From Methylotenera sp. (GTDB lineage Bacteria; Pseudomonadota; Gammaproteobacteria; Burkholderiales; Methylophilaceae): a stretch of 39,053 nt of DNA. The notes under the pieces were generated by a model. The model searched no databases and was not told the origin of the DNA. It saw only the letters and a program-made list of their open reading frames with translations. This document shows, in pieces, positions 26,058-34,899 of the stretch. Location: positions 1-39,053 of the forward strand of contig JAURWJ010000052.1 in NCBI GenBank assembly GCA_030655015.1. Direction: 5' to 3'. Positions within the stretch are counted from its first letter, which is position 1. Each line of letters begins with the position of its first letter. The position numbers were made by a program, and so were the translations under genes.

Positions 26058-26546
26058 TTATTTGCCCATTGAGAGGCTGTCAAAATAGCTCTGCAATATC
26101 GTTTGTGCGGCAATTTGATCCAGCATGGCTTTTTGTGCACGGCCTTTAATCCCTGCTTGGTTTAATTGGCTGCTAGCTTCTACCGAGCTATAGCGCTCAT
26201 CAATGAGTATGACGGGTAAGTTAAAGCGGCCATTCAATCGCCGTGCAAATTTTTTGCATAGCTGAGTCACGGCATGTTCGGTGCCATCTACGTTTAATGG
26301 TAAGCCCACGACCAGCAACTTGGGTTGCCATTCTTTGATCAGCGTACTAATTATCTGAAAGCGTATTTCGTTACTCTCATTATCGATGGTAGTGAGCGGG
26401 TTGGCTGAGCCAAGTAAATGCTCACCTACAGCAATGCCTATGCGTCTCTCGCCAAAGTCAAAGGCGAGAGCGGTGCTAGATTCCACGGCAGATTTTTCAT
26501 AAACATTTTCGTTATCAATCAGCTGCATGTGTGTCACAGTTGACAT
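26058..26546 (-). CDS. ruvX: Holliday-junction-resolvase-like / pre-16S rRNA nuclease YqgF
   Basis: 162 aa. RNase H-like fold with ALAFDFGERRIGIAVGE (catalytic Asp in DFG, about residue 30), the central VVGLPLNVDGTEHA, and VILIDERYSSVEA. YqgF matures the 5' end of 16S rRNA in E. coli. About 26 residues precede the DFG strand, longer than usual; the ATG overlapping the algH stop (TAATG) supports this start, but the in-frame ATG six codons later is an alternative. Confidence 0.93.
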   Translation of the reverse strand: MSTVTHMQLIDNENVYEKSAVESSTALAFDFGERRIGIAVGEHLLGSANPLTTIDNESNEIRFQIISTLIKEWQPKLLVVGLPLNVDGTEHAVTQLCKKFARRLNGRFNLPVILIDERYSSVEASSQLNQAGIKGRAQKAMLDQIAAQTILQSYFDSLSMGK

Positions 26547-27130
26547 TAAGCATGCCCTGCTACGTCGGACAGCATGGCCGGGTCAAACCCCAATAATGCC
26601 ATGGCTGCATTAAACTGTGCTTCATGCGGTGTTTCAAACAAAATTTTATTTAACGTTTCCACATCTTTTGCTTCCACCGACAACCAGGCATTTTGCGCCA
26701 TCTCTTGCTCAAGTTGGCCCGGTGTCCAGCCTGCGTAGCCTAAAGTGAGCAGCATTTTACTAGGTCCAGACCCAAGTGCGACGGCTTCCAGAATGTCTTT
26801 TGAAGTGGTCAGCGCGGTTTTATCACAAATGGTAATGGAGCTATCCCACTCCCCTGCTGGTTGATGCAATACAAAGCCACGCTCAGATTGCACTGGGCCG
26901 CCATAGAGAACGGGGTTGCTTGCAATGGCGTTGTTTTTTAAATCTACTTTAATTTTTTCAAACAACATTTCGTAAGTCATGTCGGTAGGGCGGTTAATCA
27001 CGATGCCCATCGCACCATCTTGATTATGCGTGCAGATAAAGGTAACAGACTTGGCAAAGTAAGGGTCTGTCAGATTCGGCATCGCAATCAAAAAGTGGCC
27101 GGTGAGGTTGATATTTTCTAGTGTCATCAT
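26546..27130 (-). CDS. algH: YqgE/AlgH family protein (UPF0301)
   Basis: 194 aa. The N-terminus LTGHFLIAMPNLTDPYFAKSVTFICTHN (pieces HFLIAMPNL and PYFAKSVTFICTH) and GAMGIVINRP are diagnostic. The later GGPVQSERGFVLH and TLGYAGWTPGQLEQE match the family. Called a regulator of alginate in Pseudomonas, but biochemical role unproven. Start ATG 27128-27130 (or the adjacent ATG at 27125-27127) overlaps the ribBA stop, and its own stop overlaps ruvX, so the reading is continuous. Confidence 0.94.
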   Translation of the reverse strand: MMTLENINLTGHFLIAMPNLTDPYFAKSVTFICTHNQDGAMGIVINRPTDMTYEMLFEKIKVDLKNNAIASNPVLYGGPVQSERGFVLHQPAGEWDSSITICDKTALTTSKDILEAVALGSGPSKMLLTLGYAGWTPGQLEQEMAQNAWLSVEAKDVETLNKILFETPHEAQFNAAMALLGFDPAMLSDVAGHA

Positions 27131-28224
27131 TACTTTTGTGTGCTTGCTTCTAAATAGCCTGTTACTTCCAAGCCAAAGCCCGCCATGCTAGGCATCTTGC
27201 GTGGGTTGGCCATCAGTTTCATTTTTCCAACATTACAGTCTCGCAATATTTGCGAACCGATACCGTAGGTGCGAAGCTCTTGGTTAATACGAATAGGTTC
27301 ATCTGCCCCCTGAATGCGCTCAACAATGGTGTCACCACTTTCTTGTTGATGCAGCAATACCATTACCCCTACGTCAGCATTGGCAATGGTTTGCATGGCT
27401 TGCAAGGTGTTCCAGCTGTGCGTGCAACTGCTACTATCGAGCAAGTCGAATATTGAAAGCGGCTCGTGTACGCGTACTAGCACTTCTTGTTCTGGTGTCG
27501 GGTGGCCTTTGATTAACACCAAGTGTGTTTCTTTGGCAATTTTGTCCGTGTAGGCAATTAACTTCATTTCACCATAAGGTGTTTGTACGATGCGCTCTGC
27601 CGCACGCTCAATCAGGCTTTCTGTTTCGGCACGGTAATGAATCAAATCGGCAATCGTACCAATTTTTAAGCCATGTTCCGCAGCAAAGATCATTAAATCT
27701 GGCAAGCGTGCCATGCTGCCATCGTCTTTTAAAATTTCGCAGATTACACTGGCGGGTTCGCGGCCTGCTAACAGTGCCAAATCGCAACCCGCCTCGGTGT
27801 GACCAGCACGCACCAGCACACCGCCATCCATCGCTGTCAATGGAAAAATATGCCCAGGGCTGACAATATCTTGCGCCTTTGCCGCCTTTGCCACAGCCGC
27901 TTGAACCGTGCGTGCGCGGTCTGCCGCTGAAATGCCGGTAGTGACACCTTCAGCCGCTTCAATCGATACTGTAAAGTTGGTGCCCATGCGCGCACCATTT
28001 TTTTGCACCATTTTGCTTAAGCTTAATTGATGGCAACGTGCTTCAGTGAGGGTTAAGCAAATTAACCCGCGCCCATTTTTTGCCATAAAGTTGATATGTT
28101 CTGCTGTAGCGAACTCTGCGGCTAATACTAAGTCGCCTTCGTTTTCACGATGCTCGTCATCTACCAACACTACCATGCGGCCTTGTTTGATTTCTTCAAT
28201 AATTTCTTTGGCTGGACTAATCAC
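27130..28224 (-). CDS. ribBA: 3,4-dihydroxy-2-butanone-4-phosphate synthase with degenerate GTP cyclohydrolase II-like domain (RibBX type)
   Basis: 364 aa. Residues about 1-205 are an intact RibB: VDDEHRENEGDLVLAAEF (acidic loop and Mg site), GISAADRA, SPGHIFPL and GHTEAGCDLALLAG. It makes the four-carbon riboflavin precursor from ribulose-5-phosphate. Residues about 210-364 align with RibA, but the zinc site GDxxxSxRCDCG reads FDLLDSSSCTHSWNTLQAM, and the GRGIGL...K..AY.LQ block is missing; only the late TYGIGSQIL segment survives. GTP cyclohydrolase II activity is therefore unlikely. Proteins with this layout are known in proteobacteria as RibBX. Start is GTG 28222-28224. A separate ribA should exist elsewhere. 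Confidence 0.93.
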   Translation of the reverse strand: MISPAKEIIEEIKQGRMVVLVDDEHRENEGDLVLAAEFATAEHINFMAKNGRGLICLTLTEARCHQLSLSKMVQKNGARMGTNFTVSIEAAEGVTTGISAADRARTVQAAVAKAAKAQDIVSPGHIFPLTAMDGGVLVRAGHTEAGCDLALLAGREPASVICEILKDDGSMARLPDLMIFAAEHGLKIGTIADLIHYRAETESLIERAAERIVQTPYGEMKLIAYTDKIAKETHLVLIKGHPTPEQEVLVRVHEPLSIFDLLDSSSCTHSWNTLQAMQTIANADVGVMVLLHQQESGDTIVERIQGADEPIRINQELRTYGIGSQILRDCNVGKMKLMANPRKMPSMAGFGLEVTGYLEASTQK

Positions 28225-28264
28225 TAGTAAATATCTCTATAAAAAAATGTTATTGTGCATTTAA

Positions 28265-28303
28265 GTAGCCTCGATGCAATGCAGTGAAATTGAGGCTACC
28301 TCA
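28265..28303 (-). promoter_or_regulatory. Overlapping alternative stem-loops between ribE and ribBA
   Basis: On the minus-strand RNA, TGAGG-tag-CCTCA (28303-28291) can form a small hairpin. Alternatively GTAGCCTC (28299-28292) pairs with GAGGCTAC (28272-28265) around a 19-base loop. The two are mutually exclusive because they share bases. The interval is too short for an FMN riboswitch. It may be a ribE terminator or a simple attenuator; only the pairing itself is seen. Confidence 0.35.
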
Positions 28304-28309
28304 GTTATG

Positions 28310-28924
28310 TTACGCGGGTTCATGTGATGTGGATTCCGATTCCCAAAGCGTCATACGTTCTACATAACGTGCAATTTGATCTACTTCTAAATTCACAAGG
28401 CTACCAGCTTTTAATAGTTTTAATGTGGTGTTGTCTAATGTGTGCGGAATTAAATTGATGCTGAACGCATCGCCAGTGACTGTGTTTACTGTCAGACTCA
28501 CCCCGTTTACACAAATAGAACCTTTAACGGCAATGTATTTGGATATGGCATGAGGCGCGTGAATATCAAGTCGCCAGCATTCACCCAATGATTCAAATTC
28601 AATCACTTCACCCACACCATCTACGTGACCACTGACTAAGTGACCGCCTAATCGATCACTTAAGCGCAAAGCTTTTTCTAAATTTACGGCGTGCACGTGA
28701 TTTAAACCCTCAGTCACCGATAACGTTTCTTTGGAAACATGCACCTCAAAATGAGTCGGACTTAAATTCACTACGGTGAGGCAAACGCCATTCACCGCGA
28801 TACTGTCCCCTAACTGCACATCACTCATGTCGAGCTGATGGGTTGCAATGGCAAGCTGCATGTCATCGCCCACTGGGGTGACTTGCGAGATTGCACCGAC
28901 TGATTGAATGATTCCTGTAAACAT
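28310..28924 (-). CDS. ribE: Riboflavin synthase alpha chain
   Basis: 204 aa from ATG 28922-28924, giving the invariant N-terminus MFTGIIQSVG; a GTG eight codons upstream was rejected for that reason. Two lumazine-binding repeats are visible: first with GDSIAVNGVCLTVV and VSKETL, second with HLVSGHVDGVGEV, KGSICVNGVSLTVN and LIPHTLDNTTL. Dismutates two 6,7-dimethyl-8-ribityllumazine to riboflavin. Lies 85 bases upstream of ribBA on the same strand; ribD and ribH are not in the window. Divergent from lolC with only 59 bases between starts. Confidence 0.96.
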   Translation of the reverse strand: MFTGIIQSVGAISQVTPVGDDMQLAIATHQLDMSDVQLGDSIAVNGVCLTVVNLSPTHFEVHVSKETLSVTEGLNHVHAVNLEKALRLSDRLGGHLVSGHVDGVGEVIEFESLGECWRLDIHAPHAISKYIAVKGSICVNGVSLTVNTVTGDAFSINLIPHTLDNTTLKLLKAGSLVNLEVDQIARYVERMTLWESESTSHEPA

Positions 28925-28983
28925 AGGCAGAATTTTAACAGATAACACTAGATAACGATTAGAAGCCTGCTAAAATCTGCCCT

Positions 28984-30252
28984 ATGAAATTTTTACCGTT
29001 TGAACTATTCGTTGGCTGGCGCTATACGCGCGCCAAGCGCAAAAATCACTTTATCTCATTTATATCACTCACTAGTATGGTAGGCATTGCACTCGGCGTG
29101 GCAGCTTTGATTGTTGTGCTTTCAGTGATGAATGGTTTTCAAAAGGAGTTACGTACACGCATTCTGGGTGTGGCTTCACATTTGGAAATTACGGGCAGTA
29201 ATAATCAATTGGCAGACTGGCAGCGTATTGCCGAATTCTCTGTTAAACAGCCGCATGTGCTGGCAAGCGCACCCTATATTACCGCACAGGGCATGTTGAG
29301 CTACGACCAAGGTGTGCAAGGCGCGATTATTCGTGGCGTGGTGCCCATGGCTGAAGATAAAGTGGCAGATTTAGGCGGTCACATGAAAGCCGGTAGCTTA
29401 AATGACTTACGTTCTGGTGAATTCGGTATTATTTTAGGCGCGGATTTAGCCTACGCCTTAGGCGCGCAAATTGGCGATAAAGTGGTGGTAATGGCACCAC
29501 AAGGGCAATTTACGCCGACTGGCGTGGTGCCGCGCTTAAAGCAATTTACCTTGGTGGGGCTGTTTCAAATTGGTATGTATGAATATGACGCGGGCTTGGC
29601 GCTGATTCATATAGATGATGCGGCCAAGCTGTATCGCATGGGGCAAAATGTTTCCGGTGTGCGCTTACAGCTGAATGACTTATTTGATGCACCAACGATT
29701 GCTGCCGCCATGTCTGCTCAGTTAAATAATGCATCAAATCCCGATGGTAATTATTTTGTCACGGATTGGACGCGGCAACACGCCAATTTCTTCCGCGCGG
29801 TGCAAATGGAAAAACGCGTGATGTTTATTATTCTCACGCTCATTGTTGCGGTTGCGGCGTTCAATATCGTTTCAACCTTGGTGATGGCGGTCACCGATAA
29901 ACGCGCAGATATCGCGATTATGCGTACCTTTGGCGCAAGCCCTGGCAGTATTATGCGAATTTTTATGGTGCAGGGTGCTTTGATAGGGGTGATCGGCACA
30001 GTGCTAGGCGCATTTTTTGGTATTTTGCTTGCGTTGAATATTGAAACCATTATTCCGTTTATCGAGCGCTTATTTCAAGTACAGATTTTAGCCAAAGATG
30101 TATATTACATCAGCGATTTACCCTCGGATTTAGTCTGGTCAGATGTCACCACCATTGTGATGACATCATTTTTCTTAAGTTTACTAGCTACAATTTATCC
30201 AAGTTACAAAGCCAGTAAAATCAATCCTGCGGAGGCCTTGCGTTATGAATAG
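28984..30252 (+). CDS. lolC: LolC/LolE-type lipoprotein-releasing ABC transporter permease
   Basis: 422 aa. Inner-membrane subunit that frees mature outer-membrane lipoproteins for LolA. N-terminal segment [20 protein letters not shown], then the first membrane helix and [14 protein letters not shown] at the periplasmic entry; a large periplasmic domain (about 50-270) follows. The C-terminal FtsX-like unit has three helices, with [20 protein letters not shown] marking the coupling region (piece [15 protein letters not shown]). Betaproteobacteria often have one permease acting in place of the LolC/LolE pair, as seems so here. The last 8 bases overlap lolD. Confidence 0.95.
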   Translation: MKFLPFELFVGWRYTRAKRKNHFISFISLTSMVGIALGVAALIVVLSVMNGFQKELRTRILGVASHLEITGSNNQLADWQRIAEFSVKQPHVLASAPYITAQGMLSYDQGVQGAIIRGVVPMAEDKVADLGGHMKAGSLNDLRSGEFGIILGADLAYALGAQIGDKVVVMAPQGQFTPTGVVPRLKQFTLVGLFQIGMYEYDAGLALIHIDDAAKLYRMGQNVSGVRLQLNDLFDAPTIAAAMSAQLNNASNPDGNYFVTDWTRQHANFFRAVQMEKRVMFIILTLIVAVAAFNIVSTLVMAVTDKRADIAIMRTFGASPGSIMRIFMVQGALIGVIGTVLGAFFGILLALNIETIIPFIERLFQVQILAKDVYYISDLPSDLVWSDVTTIVMTSFFLSLLATIYPSYKASKINPAEALRYE

Positions 30253-30931
30253 CCTTGTTTCCCAAGCTATCGTTTCTTGTCACGGGTTAAACAAAACGTA
30301 CCAAGGCTTGGATGTTGCCGTGCTCAACGGCATTGACTTAAACATCAACATAGGTGAGCAAGTGGCGATTGTCGGTGCGTCAGGCTCTGGCAAAAGCACC
30401 TTGCTACATTTGCTAGGCGGCTTGGATGCGCCGAGTAGCGGTGAAGTGCATATTCTAGGCAAAAATCTCACGCAGTTGTCGGAGTCGCAAAAAGGTGACT
30501 TACGTAATGCCTCGCTTGGGTTTGTGTATCAGTTCCATCATTTATTGCCAGAATTTACCGCGCTGGAAAACGTAGCGATGCCATTACTTATTCGCCGTAT
30601 GGCGCGTGAGCAAGCACTTACCATGGCCTGTGAAATGCTCACCAAAGTGGGTTTGGCGCATCGCCTGGAGCACATGCCGGGTGAACTTTCCGGCGGTGAG
30701 CGACAACGTGCTGCCGTAGCACGGGCGATGGTCACGCAACCACAATGTATTCTTGCCGATGAACCGACGGGCAACCTCGACCGTCACACTGCACATGTTG
30801 TGTTTGATTTGTTGCTGGAAATGAATCAAGTGCAAAATGTGAGCTTGATCGTAGTCACCCATGATTTGGAGCTTGCTGCGAAAATGCAACGGCAGTATAA
30901 GCTGGTAGATGGCAAGTTGCTGCCGATTTAA
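30245..30931 (+). CDS. lolD: Lipoprotein-releasing system ATP-binding protein LolD
   Basis: 228 aa. ABC ATPase partner of LolC. Walker [10 protein letters not shown] at about 44-52; Q-loop region [18 protein letters not shown], characteristic of LolD; signature LSGGERQR; Walker [14 protein letters not shown]-loop VVTHD. Start ATG 30245 lies inside the end of lolC. An intergenic inverted repeat follows its stop and may end transcription. Confidence 0.96.
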   Translation: MNSLVSQAIVSCHGLNKTYQGLDVAVLNGIDLNINIGEQVAIVGASGSGKSTLLHLLGGLDAPSSGEVHILGKNLTQLSESQKGDLRNASLGFVYQFHHLLPEFTALENVAMPLLIRRMAREQALTMACEMLTKVGLAHRLEHMPGELSGGERQRAAVARAMVTQPQCILADEPTGNLDRHTAHVVFDLLLEMNQVQNVSLIVVTHDLELAAKMQRQYKLVDGKLLPI

Positions 30932-30971
30932 ACGCTAAAAACTATCATTAGCCACAGATAAATCTTTAAAA

Positions 30972-31112
30972 GCAATTTTCCACGAAAAACACAAAAATCA
31001 CGAAATCATACAATATGTTGAATTCATCTATTGACCACCAATTAGCTTTTATTCGGTTGCATAAAGTTCTTTGAATTTGTTCGTGTATTTGGTGTTTTTC
31101 GTGGAAAATTGC
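30972..31112. repeat. Long inverted repeat between lolD and comEC
   Basis: A perfect 21-bp pair occupies 30972-30992 and 31092-31112; its core reads TTTTCCACGAAAAACAC on plus in the left arm. Similarity continues inward (ATCACGAAA versus TTCGTGTAT) and on the outer side. The 'CCACGAAAAACAC / GTGTTTTTCGTGG' style of sequence is familiar from dispersed intergenic repeats in several bacterial genomes. The right arm ends 17 bases before the comEC start codon, so the stem could hide the comEC ribosome-binding region or stop read-through from lolD. Confidence 0.75.
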
Positions 31113-31129
31113 CTTTTTAGGTTTCGCAC

Positions 31130-33495
31130 ATGATTTCTTTCGCACTGGCTTTCGTTTTCGGTGCTTTTTGCTTGCAGCAAATACCCGCGCTCCCCGGTTT
31201 GTACTGGTCGCTACTGTGCCTTCCTTTAGTCTTCGCTGACTTTTATCTCAGCCGATCATCTCGCCCAGTTTTAATCGTGGTTAAACACCTGCTTTGGCTA
31301 ACTTTAGGTTTTTTATTGGGTTTCTTTTGGGCGGCTACTTTAGCCACAATTAGGCTTAGCGACGCACTGCCGCATGCGTGGGAAAATCAGCCTATTGAAT
31401 TGATCGGCGTGGTGTCCAGTGTGTCTGAATTAACCGAACGCGGTGAGCGGTTTCGTTTTGATGTGGAAAAAGTACTCACAGTTGACGCAATTGTTCCGCG
31501 TCATATTTCATTAAGTTTTTATCCAGCTGATAGCTGGGGGCAAAATAACCAGACCGAGGTTCAAATGCCGCCACGGGTGGCTGCGTTTAAAGCGGGCGAG
31601 CGCTGGCAACTTACCGCACGCTTAAAGCGACCTCATGGCACACAGAATCTTGGGCGTTGGCTGAAAGCATACGTGCTGCAGGTAGCATCAAAACAAAAGC
31701 CAATAATAAGAAGCTACAAAACTTTGTTTGGCAGCCTAAGTATATGGTTGAGCGTGTGCGCGAGAAAATTCAGCAACGTATTGTAAACGTGCTGGAAAAC
31801 AAGCCCTATAGCGGCGTGATTCAAGCGTTGGTCATGGGTGACGACAGCCAAATTGCAGCAGATGATTGGCAGCTGTTTTTACGCACAGGCATTTCGCATC
31901 TCATGAGTATTTCTGGCTTGCACATTACCATGCTATCTGGCTTGGCATTCGGGCTGATGAGTTTTATTTGGCGGCGCATACCGCAGCTAGCAACCAGACT
32001 TCCTACGCGTAAAGCCGCCACTGTGGCAGGTGTAACGGCTGCGTTAATTTATGCACTGATTGCCGGATTTGCTGTGCCTACGCAGCGCACCCTGTATATG
32101 TTGATGGTGTTGGCATTGGCGTTATGGTCAGGGCGGCAGCTGGTTAGTTCTCAAGTGTTAGCGCTAGCGTTGTTTGTTGTCGTGGCAATAGATCCGTGGG
32201 CAGTCATGGCTGCGGGATTTTGGTTGTCGTTTGGCGCGGTTGCCATGCTGAGTTTTGCTTTAGGCGCGCGCATTGGTCAAACGCATTGGCTCAAAGCAGC
32301 AATACATACACAGTGGGCAGTAACCATAGGCATGGTGCCGTTGCTGCTTATTATGTTTCATCAAGCGTCTATTGTTTCACCAATTGCCAATGCCTTTGCG
32401 ATTCCAATCATTAGCTTTGTAGTCACGCCGCTCGCTTTATTAGGTAGTTTTTTACCGATAGATAGCTTGCTGATGTTGTCATATAAGGTGCTAGAGGTTT
32501 GCATGTTTGTATTGGATTGGCTCAATCAGCTACCCGATGCGGTGTGGCAGCAGCATACGCCATTCACGTGGACATTGTTCCCCGCATTGCTAGGCGTAAT
32601 GTGGTTGTTATTGCCACGAGGCATTCCTATGCGCTGGTTAGGGTTGATAGGGTTTTTGCCAATGTTGCTATTCGTGCCACAGCGCCCAGCCATTGGCGAC
32701 ATGAAAGTAACCGTGTTGGACGTAGGTCAAGGCCTGAGTGTGGTGGTGCAAACGGCAACACATACACTCTTATATGACGCAGGCGCTAAATACAATCAGC
32801 AAAGCGATGCAGGCAGTCGAATTGCGGTACCGTTTTTGCAGGGCGAAGGCGTTAAAAAAATTGATGGCTTCATGGTGAGTCATCATGATAATGATCATAG
32901 TGGCGGCATGTTATCTGTATTGGCACTTCTGCCGGTCGATTGGTTTGCCAGTTCAATACCGGATGAGATTGCCTTGGATGCAGCCGCAGAAAAAATGAAG
33001 TGTTATGCAGGGCAAATCTGGGCGTGGGATGGCGTTGGTTTTGAGGTCTTACACCCACAGTTGCAGGGTTATGAAGACCCCAAAGTTAAAGATAATAATC
33101 GCAGTTGTGTGCTTAAAATCACCAGCACATCAGGCAGCTTGCTATTAGCTGGCGATATAGAAAAAAGCGTTGAAGCAGCCTTGGTTGAGCAAGCGGCAGG
33201 ACAGCTAAAAAGTGATGTTTTAGTCGCACCGCATCATGGTAGCAAAACGTCATCTTCAGAGCGCTTTATTGCGGCTGTTGCGCCTGGTTTGGTGATATTT
33301 ACTTCAGGTTACTTAAGCCGATTTAAACATCCTGACCCTGCGGTGGTGGCGCGTTATCAGGCATTAAACAGCCGCATATTGCGATCTGATTATCACGGTG
33401 CTATTCAGATTAACTATATGGGAAATCAGTCTGGAATAGAAGCATTACCTTGGCGTAGTCAAAATAAGCGTTACTGGCATGACCACTTTTATTGA
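31130..33495 (+). pseudogene. comEC: comEC/rec2 DNA-uptake channel gene, frameshifted
   Basis: Two overlapping frames encode consecutive parts of one ComEC. Frame A (ATG 31130) gives the N-terminal membrane anchor and DUF4131/OB-like domain up to RLKRPHGTQN (codon ending 31648). Frame B continues with ESWALAESIRAAGSI, then the Competence membrane domain (GISHLMSISGLHITML) and the metallo-beta-lactamase domain (VLDVGQGLSVVV, VSHHDNDHSGG, APHHGSKTSS) to TAA at 33495. At the junction the family's NPxGFDxExW block is missing several residues, so a small out-of-frame deletion near 31645-31650 fits better than a single-base read error. The frame-B part could be made alone from TTG 31657 or ATG 31744 but would lack the N-terminal domain. 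Transformation is probably impaired. Position before exbB-msbA is conserved. Confidence 0.85.
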
Positions 33496-33651
33496 AAAAC
33501 TTGAAAATACCTTACATTAAGGTTAGGCCGTTTATAAAACCATTGCAGTTGTAGCTTGCCCAAAAGCAGACTACAAGCTAAAGTATCGCAGGGGCTGATT
33601 TGCCATATTTATAAAGAATTTTTTAATAGCATTTGAATTAGGAGTTGCACT

Positions 33652-34257
33652 GTGTGGGATATTATTCAAGCAGCAGGCTGGCCAATTTGGCCGTTGATCA
33701 TTGCATCAGTCGTGGCTGTAGCCATTATAGGTGAACGCTCTTTCGCGTTGCGTGAAAGAGCCGTGGCACCTGCAAATTTATTGCCGGAGCTACAAGCATG
33801 GCTTGCAAAGGGCGGCATTACTAAAGAAACGATTGGTCGCTTAGAGCAACACTCTTTGCTGGGTCGCGTTTTTGCTACGGCTTTAACCAATGCTAAATAT
33901 TCACGTGAAATTACAAAAGAAGCTATTGAAGAAACAGCGCGCGTGGTCGCTCATGAGTTAGATAAATACTTATCTACACTGGGCACTATTGCCACGGTAG
34001 CGCCGCTGATGGGTTTGTTTGGTACCGTGTACGGCATGGTAGAGTTATTTGGCGCATTTACCGCTACCGGTCATGATGTGGCGCAATTCGCGCGTGGTAT
34101 TTCAGTGGCTTTGTATAACACTGCTGGCGGTATTGTCGTGGCAGTGCCAGCGATGATTGCTTACCGTTATTTCCGCTCAAAAGTGGATGGTTTGTTAATT
34201 GATATGGAACAGCAATCGGTTAAGTTGGTTGAAATCCTGCACGGCGAGCGCAGTTGA
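33652..34257 (+). CDS. exbB: MotA/TolQ/ExbB proton channel family protein
   Basis: 201 aa from GTG 33652 with AGGAG at 33640-33644. Three membrane segments: near residues 10-25 (WPIWPLIIASVVAVAII), about 105-130 (IATVAPLMGLFGTVYGMVELF) and about 150-170 (YNTAGGIVVAVPAMIAY). The second and third contain the conserved PLMGLFGTV and TAGGIVVAVPA blocks. With ExbD it converts proton flow into mechanical work, usually for TonB or Tol. No tonB or tolA is adjacent; an exbBD pair immediately before msbA-lpxK is common in betaproteobacteria and its partner protein is unclear. Confidence 0.93.
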   Translation: MWDIIQAAGWPIWPLIIASVVAVAIIGERSFALRERAVAPANLLPELQAWLAKGGITKETIGRLEQHSLLGRVFATALTNAKYSREITKEAIEETARVVAHELDKYLSTLGTIATVAPLMGLFGTVYGMVELFGAFTATGHDVAQFARGISVALYNTAGGIVVAVPAMIAYRYFRSKVDGLLIDMEQQSVKLVEILHGERS

Positions 34258-34332
34258 TTTCTTAAGGCGCATGCGTTGAGCTCTGCGTCTTGCATAAAAC
34301 TTAAGGCTTAAATTGACCAGTTAGGAAGCTAT

Positions 34333-34764
34333 ATGAATTTTCAACGAGGAAAGCGCCACGAAGACCTCGAAATAAATCTCGTGCCGTTGATTGATGTACT
34401 GCTAGTGATTATTATCTTTTTGATAGTGAGCGCGACTTTTGCACGTACCAATGAGTTGCAAATCAACTTACCAACGGCTGAGGCAAACGTGTCGCAAGAA
34501 AAGCCGTTAATGATAGAAGTGGCGATTGATGCCAGTGGACAATACGTGGTTGACGGTAAGCGCTTGACCGACAGCGCAGTGGGGGCGATCAGTGCTGCGT
34601 TACAAGCAGCTGTTGCTAATAGTAGCCGTGATAAAGAGCCGACGATTGTTATCAACGCAGATGCGAATACTACACATCAATCAGTGGTTAATGTGATGGA
34701 AGCTTCGCGTGTGGCCGGGTATACCCATATTACCTTTGCGACGCAAGCTGATCCTGGTAAATAA
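34333..34764 (+). CDS. exbD: Biopolymer transport protein ExbD/TolR
   Basis: 143 aa. A single N-terminal membrane helix carries the essential aspartate in INLVPLIDVLLVIIIFL (about residues 14-30); the rest is a periplasmic domain ending TITFATQADPGK-like (YTHITFATQADPGK). Partner of the preceding ExbB; 75 bases separate them. AGGAAG-like sequence precedes the ATG at 34333 (TTAGGAAGC). TolR and ExbD cannot be told apart with certainty from sequence alone. Confidence 0.93.
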   Translation: MNFQRGKRHEDLEINLVPLIDVLLVIIIFLIVSATFARTNELQINLPTAEANVSQEKPLMIEVAIDASGQYVVDGKRLTDSAVGAISAALQAAVANSSRDKEPTIVINADANTTHQSVVNVMEASRVAGYTHITFATQADPGK

Positions 34765-34809
34765 TCGCACATCTTAACAAGTGCTTTTTATCACGCACTA
34801 TCATTTTAT

Positions 34810-34851
34810 ATTTTTAATATTGGCGCTTAAATGTGCACCCATATTAAAAAT
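34810..34851. repeat. AT-rich inverted repeat between exbD and msbA
   Basis: ATTTTTAATAT (34810-34820) is the exact reverse complement of ATATTAAAAAT (34841-34851), with two further G-C pairs after one mismatch, around a loop of about 14-20 bases. It lies in the 135-base exbD-msbA gap. It may terminate exbBD transcription or be a palindromic promoter element for msbA. No other feature is evident in that gap. Confidence 0.45.
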
Positions 34852-34899
34852 GACAAAATCCTAAAAGTACTTAAGTCCTAAAAATGATAATCCTCTAAG

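Noticed and set aside
28225-28309. FMN riboswitch upstream of ribBA
   Set aside because: The gap is only 85 bases and lacks the conserved RFN helices; only simple hairpins are present.
33509-33523. 6-bp hairpin ACCTTA-cat-TAAGGT after comEC
   Set aside because: AT-rich weak stem with no U tract; not convincing as a terminator.
33541-33590. Stem candidates TTGTAG/CTACAA and TAGCTTG/CAAGCTA before exbB
   Set aside because: Short, overlapping and without a T run; could be chance in an AT-rich gap, so not listed as a terminator.
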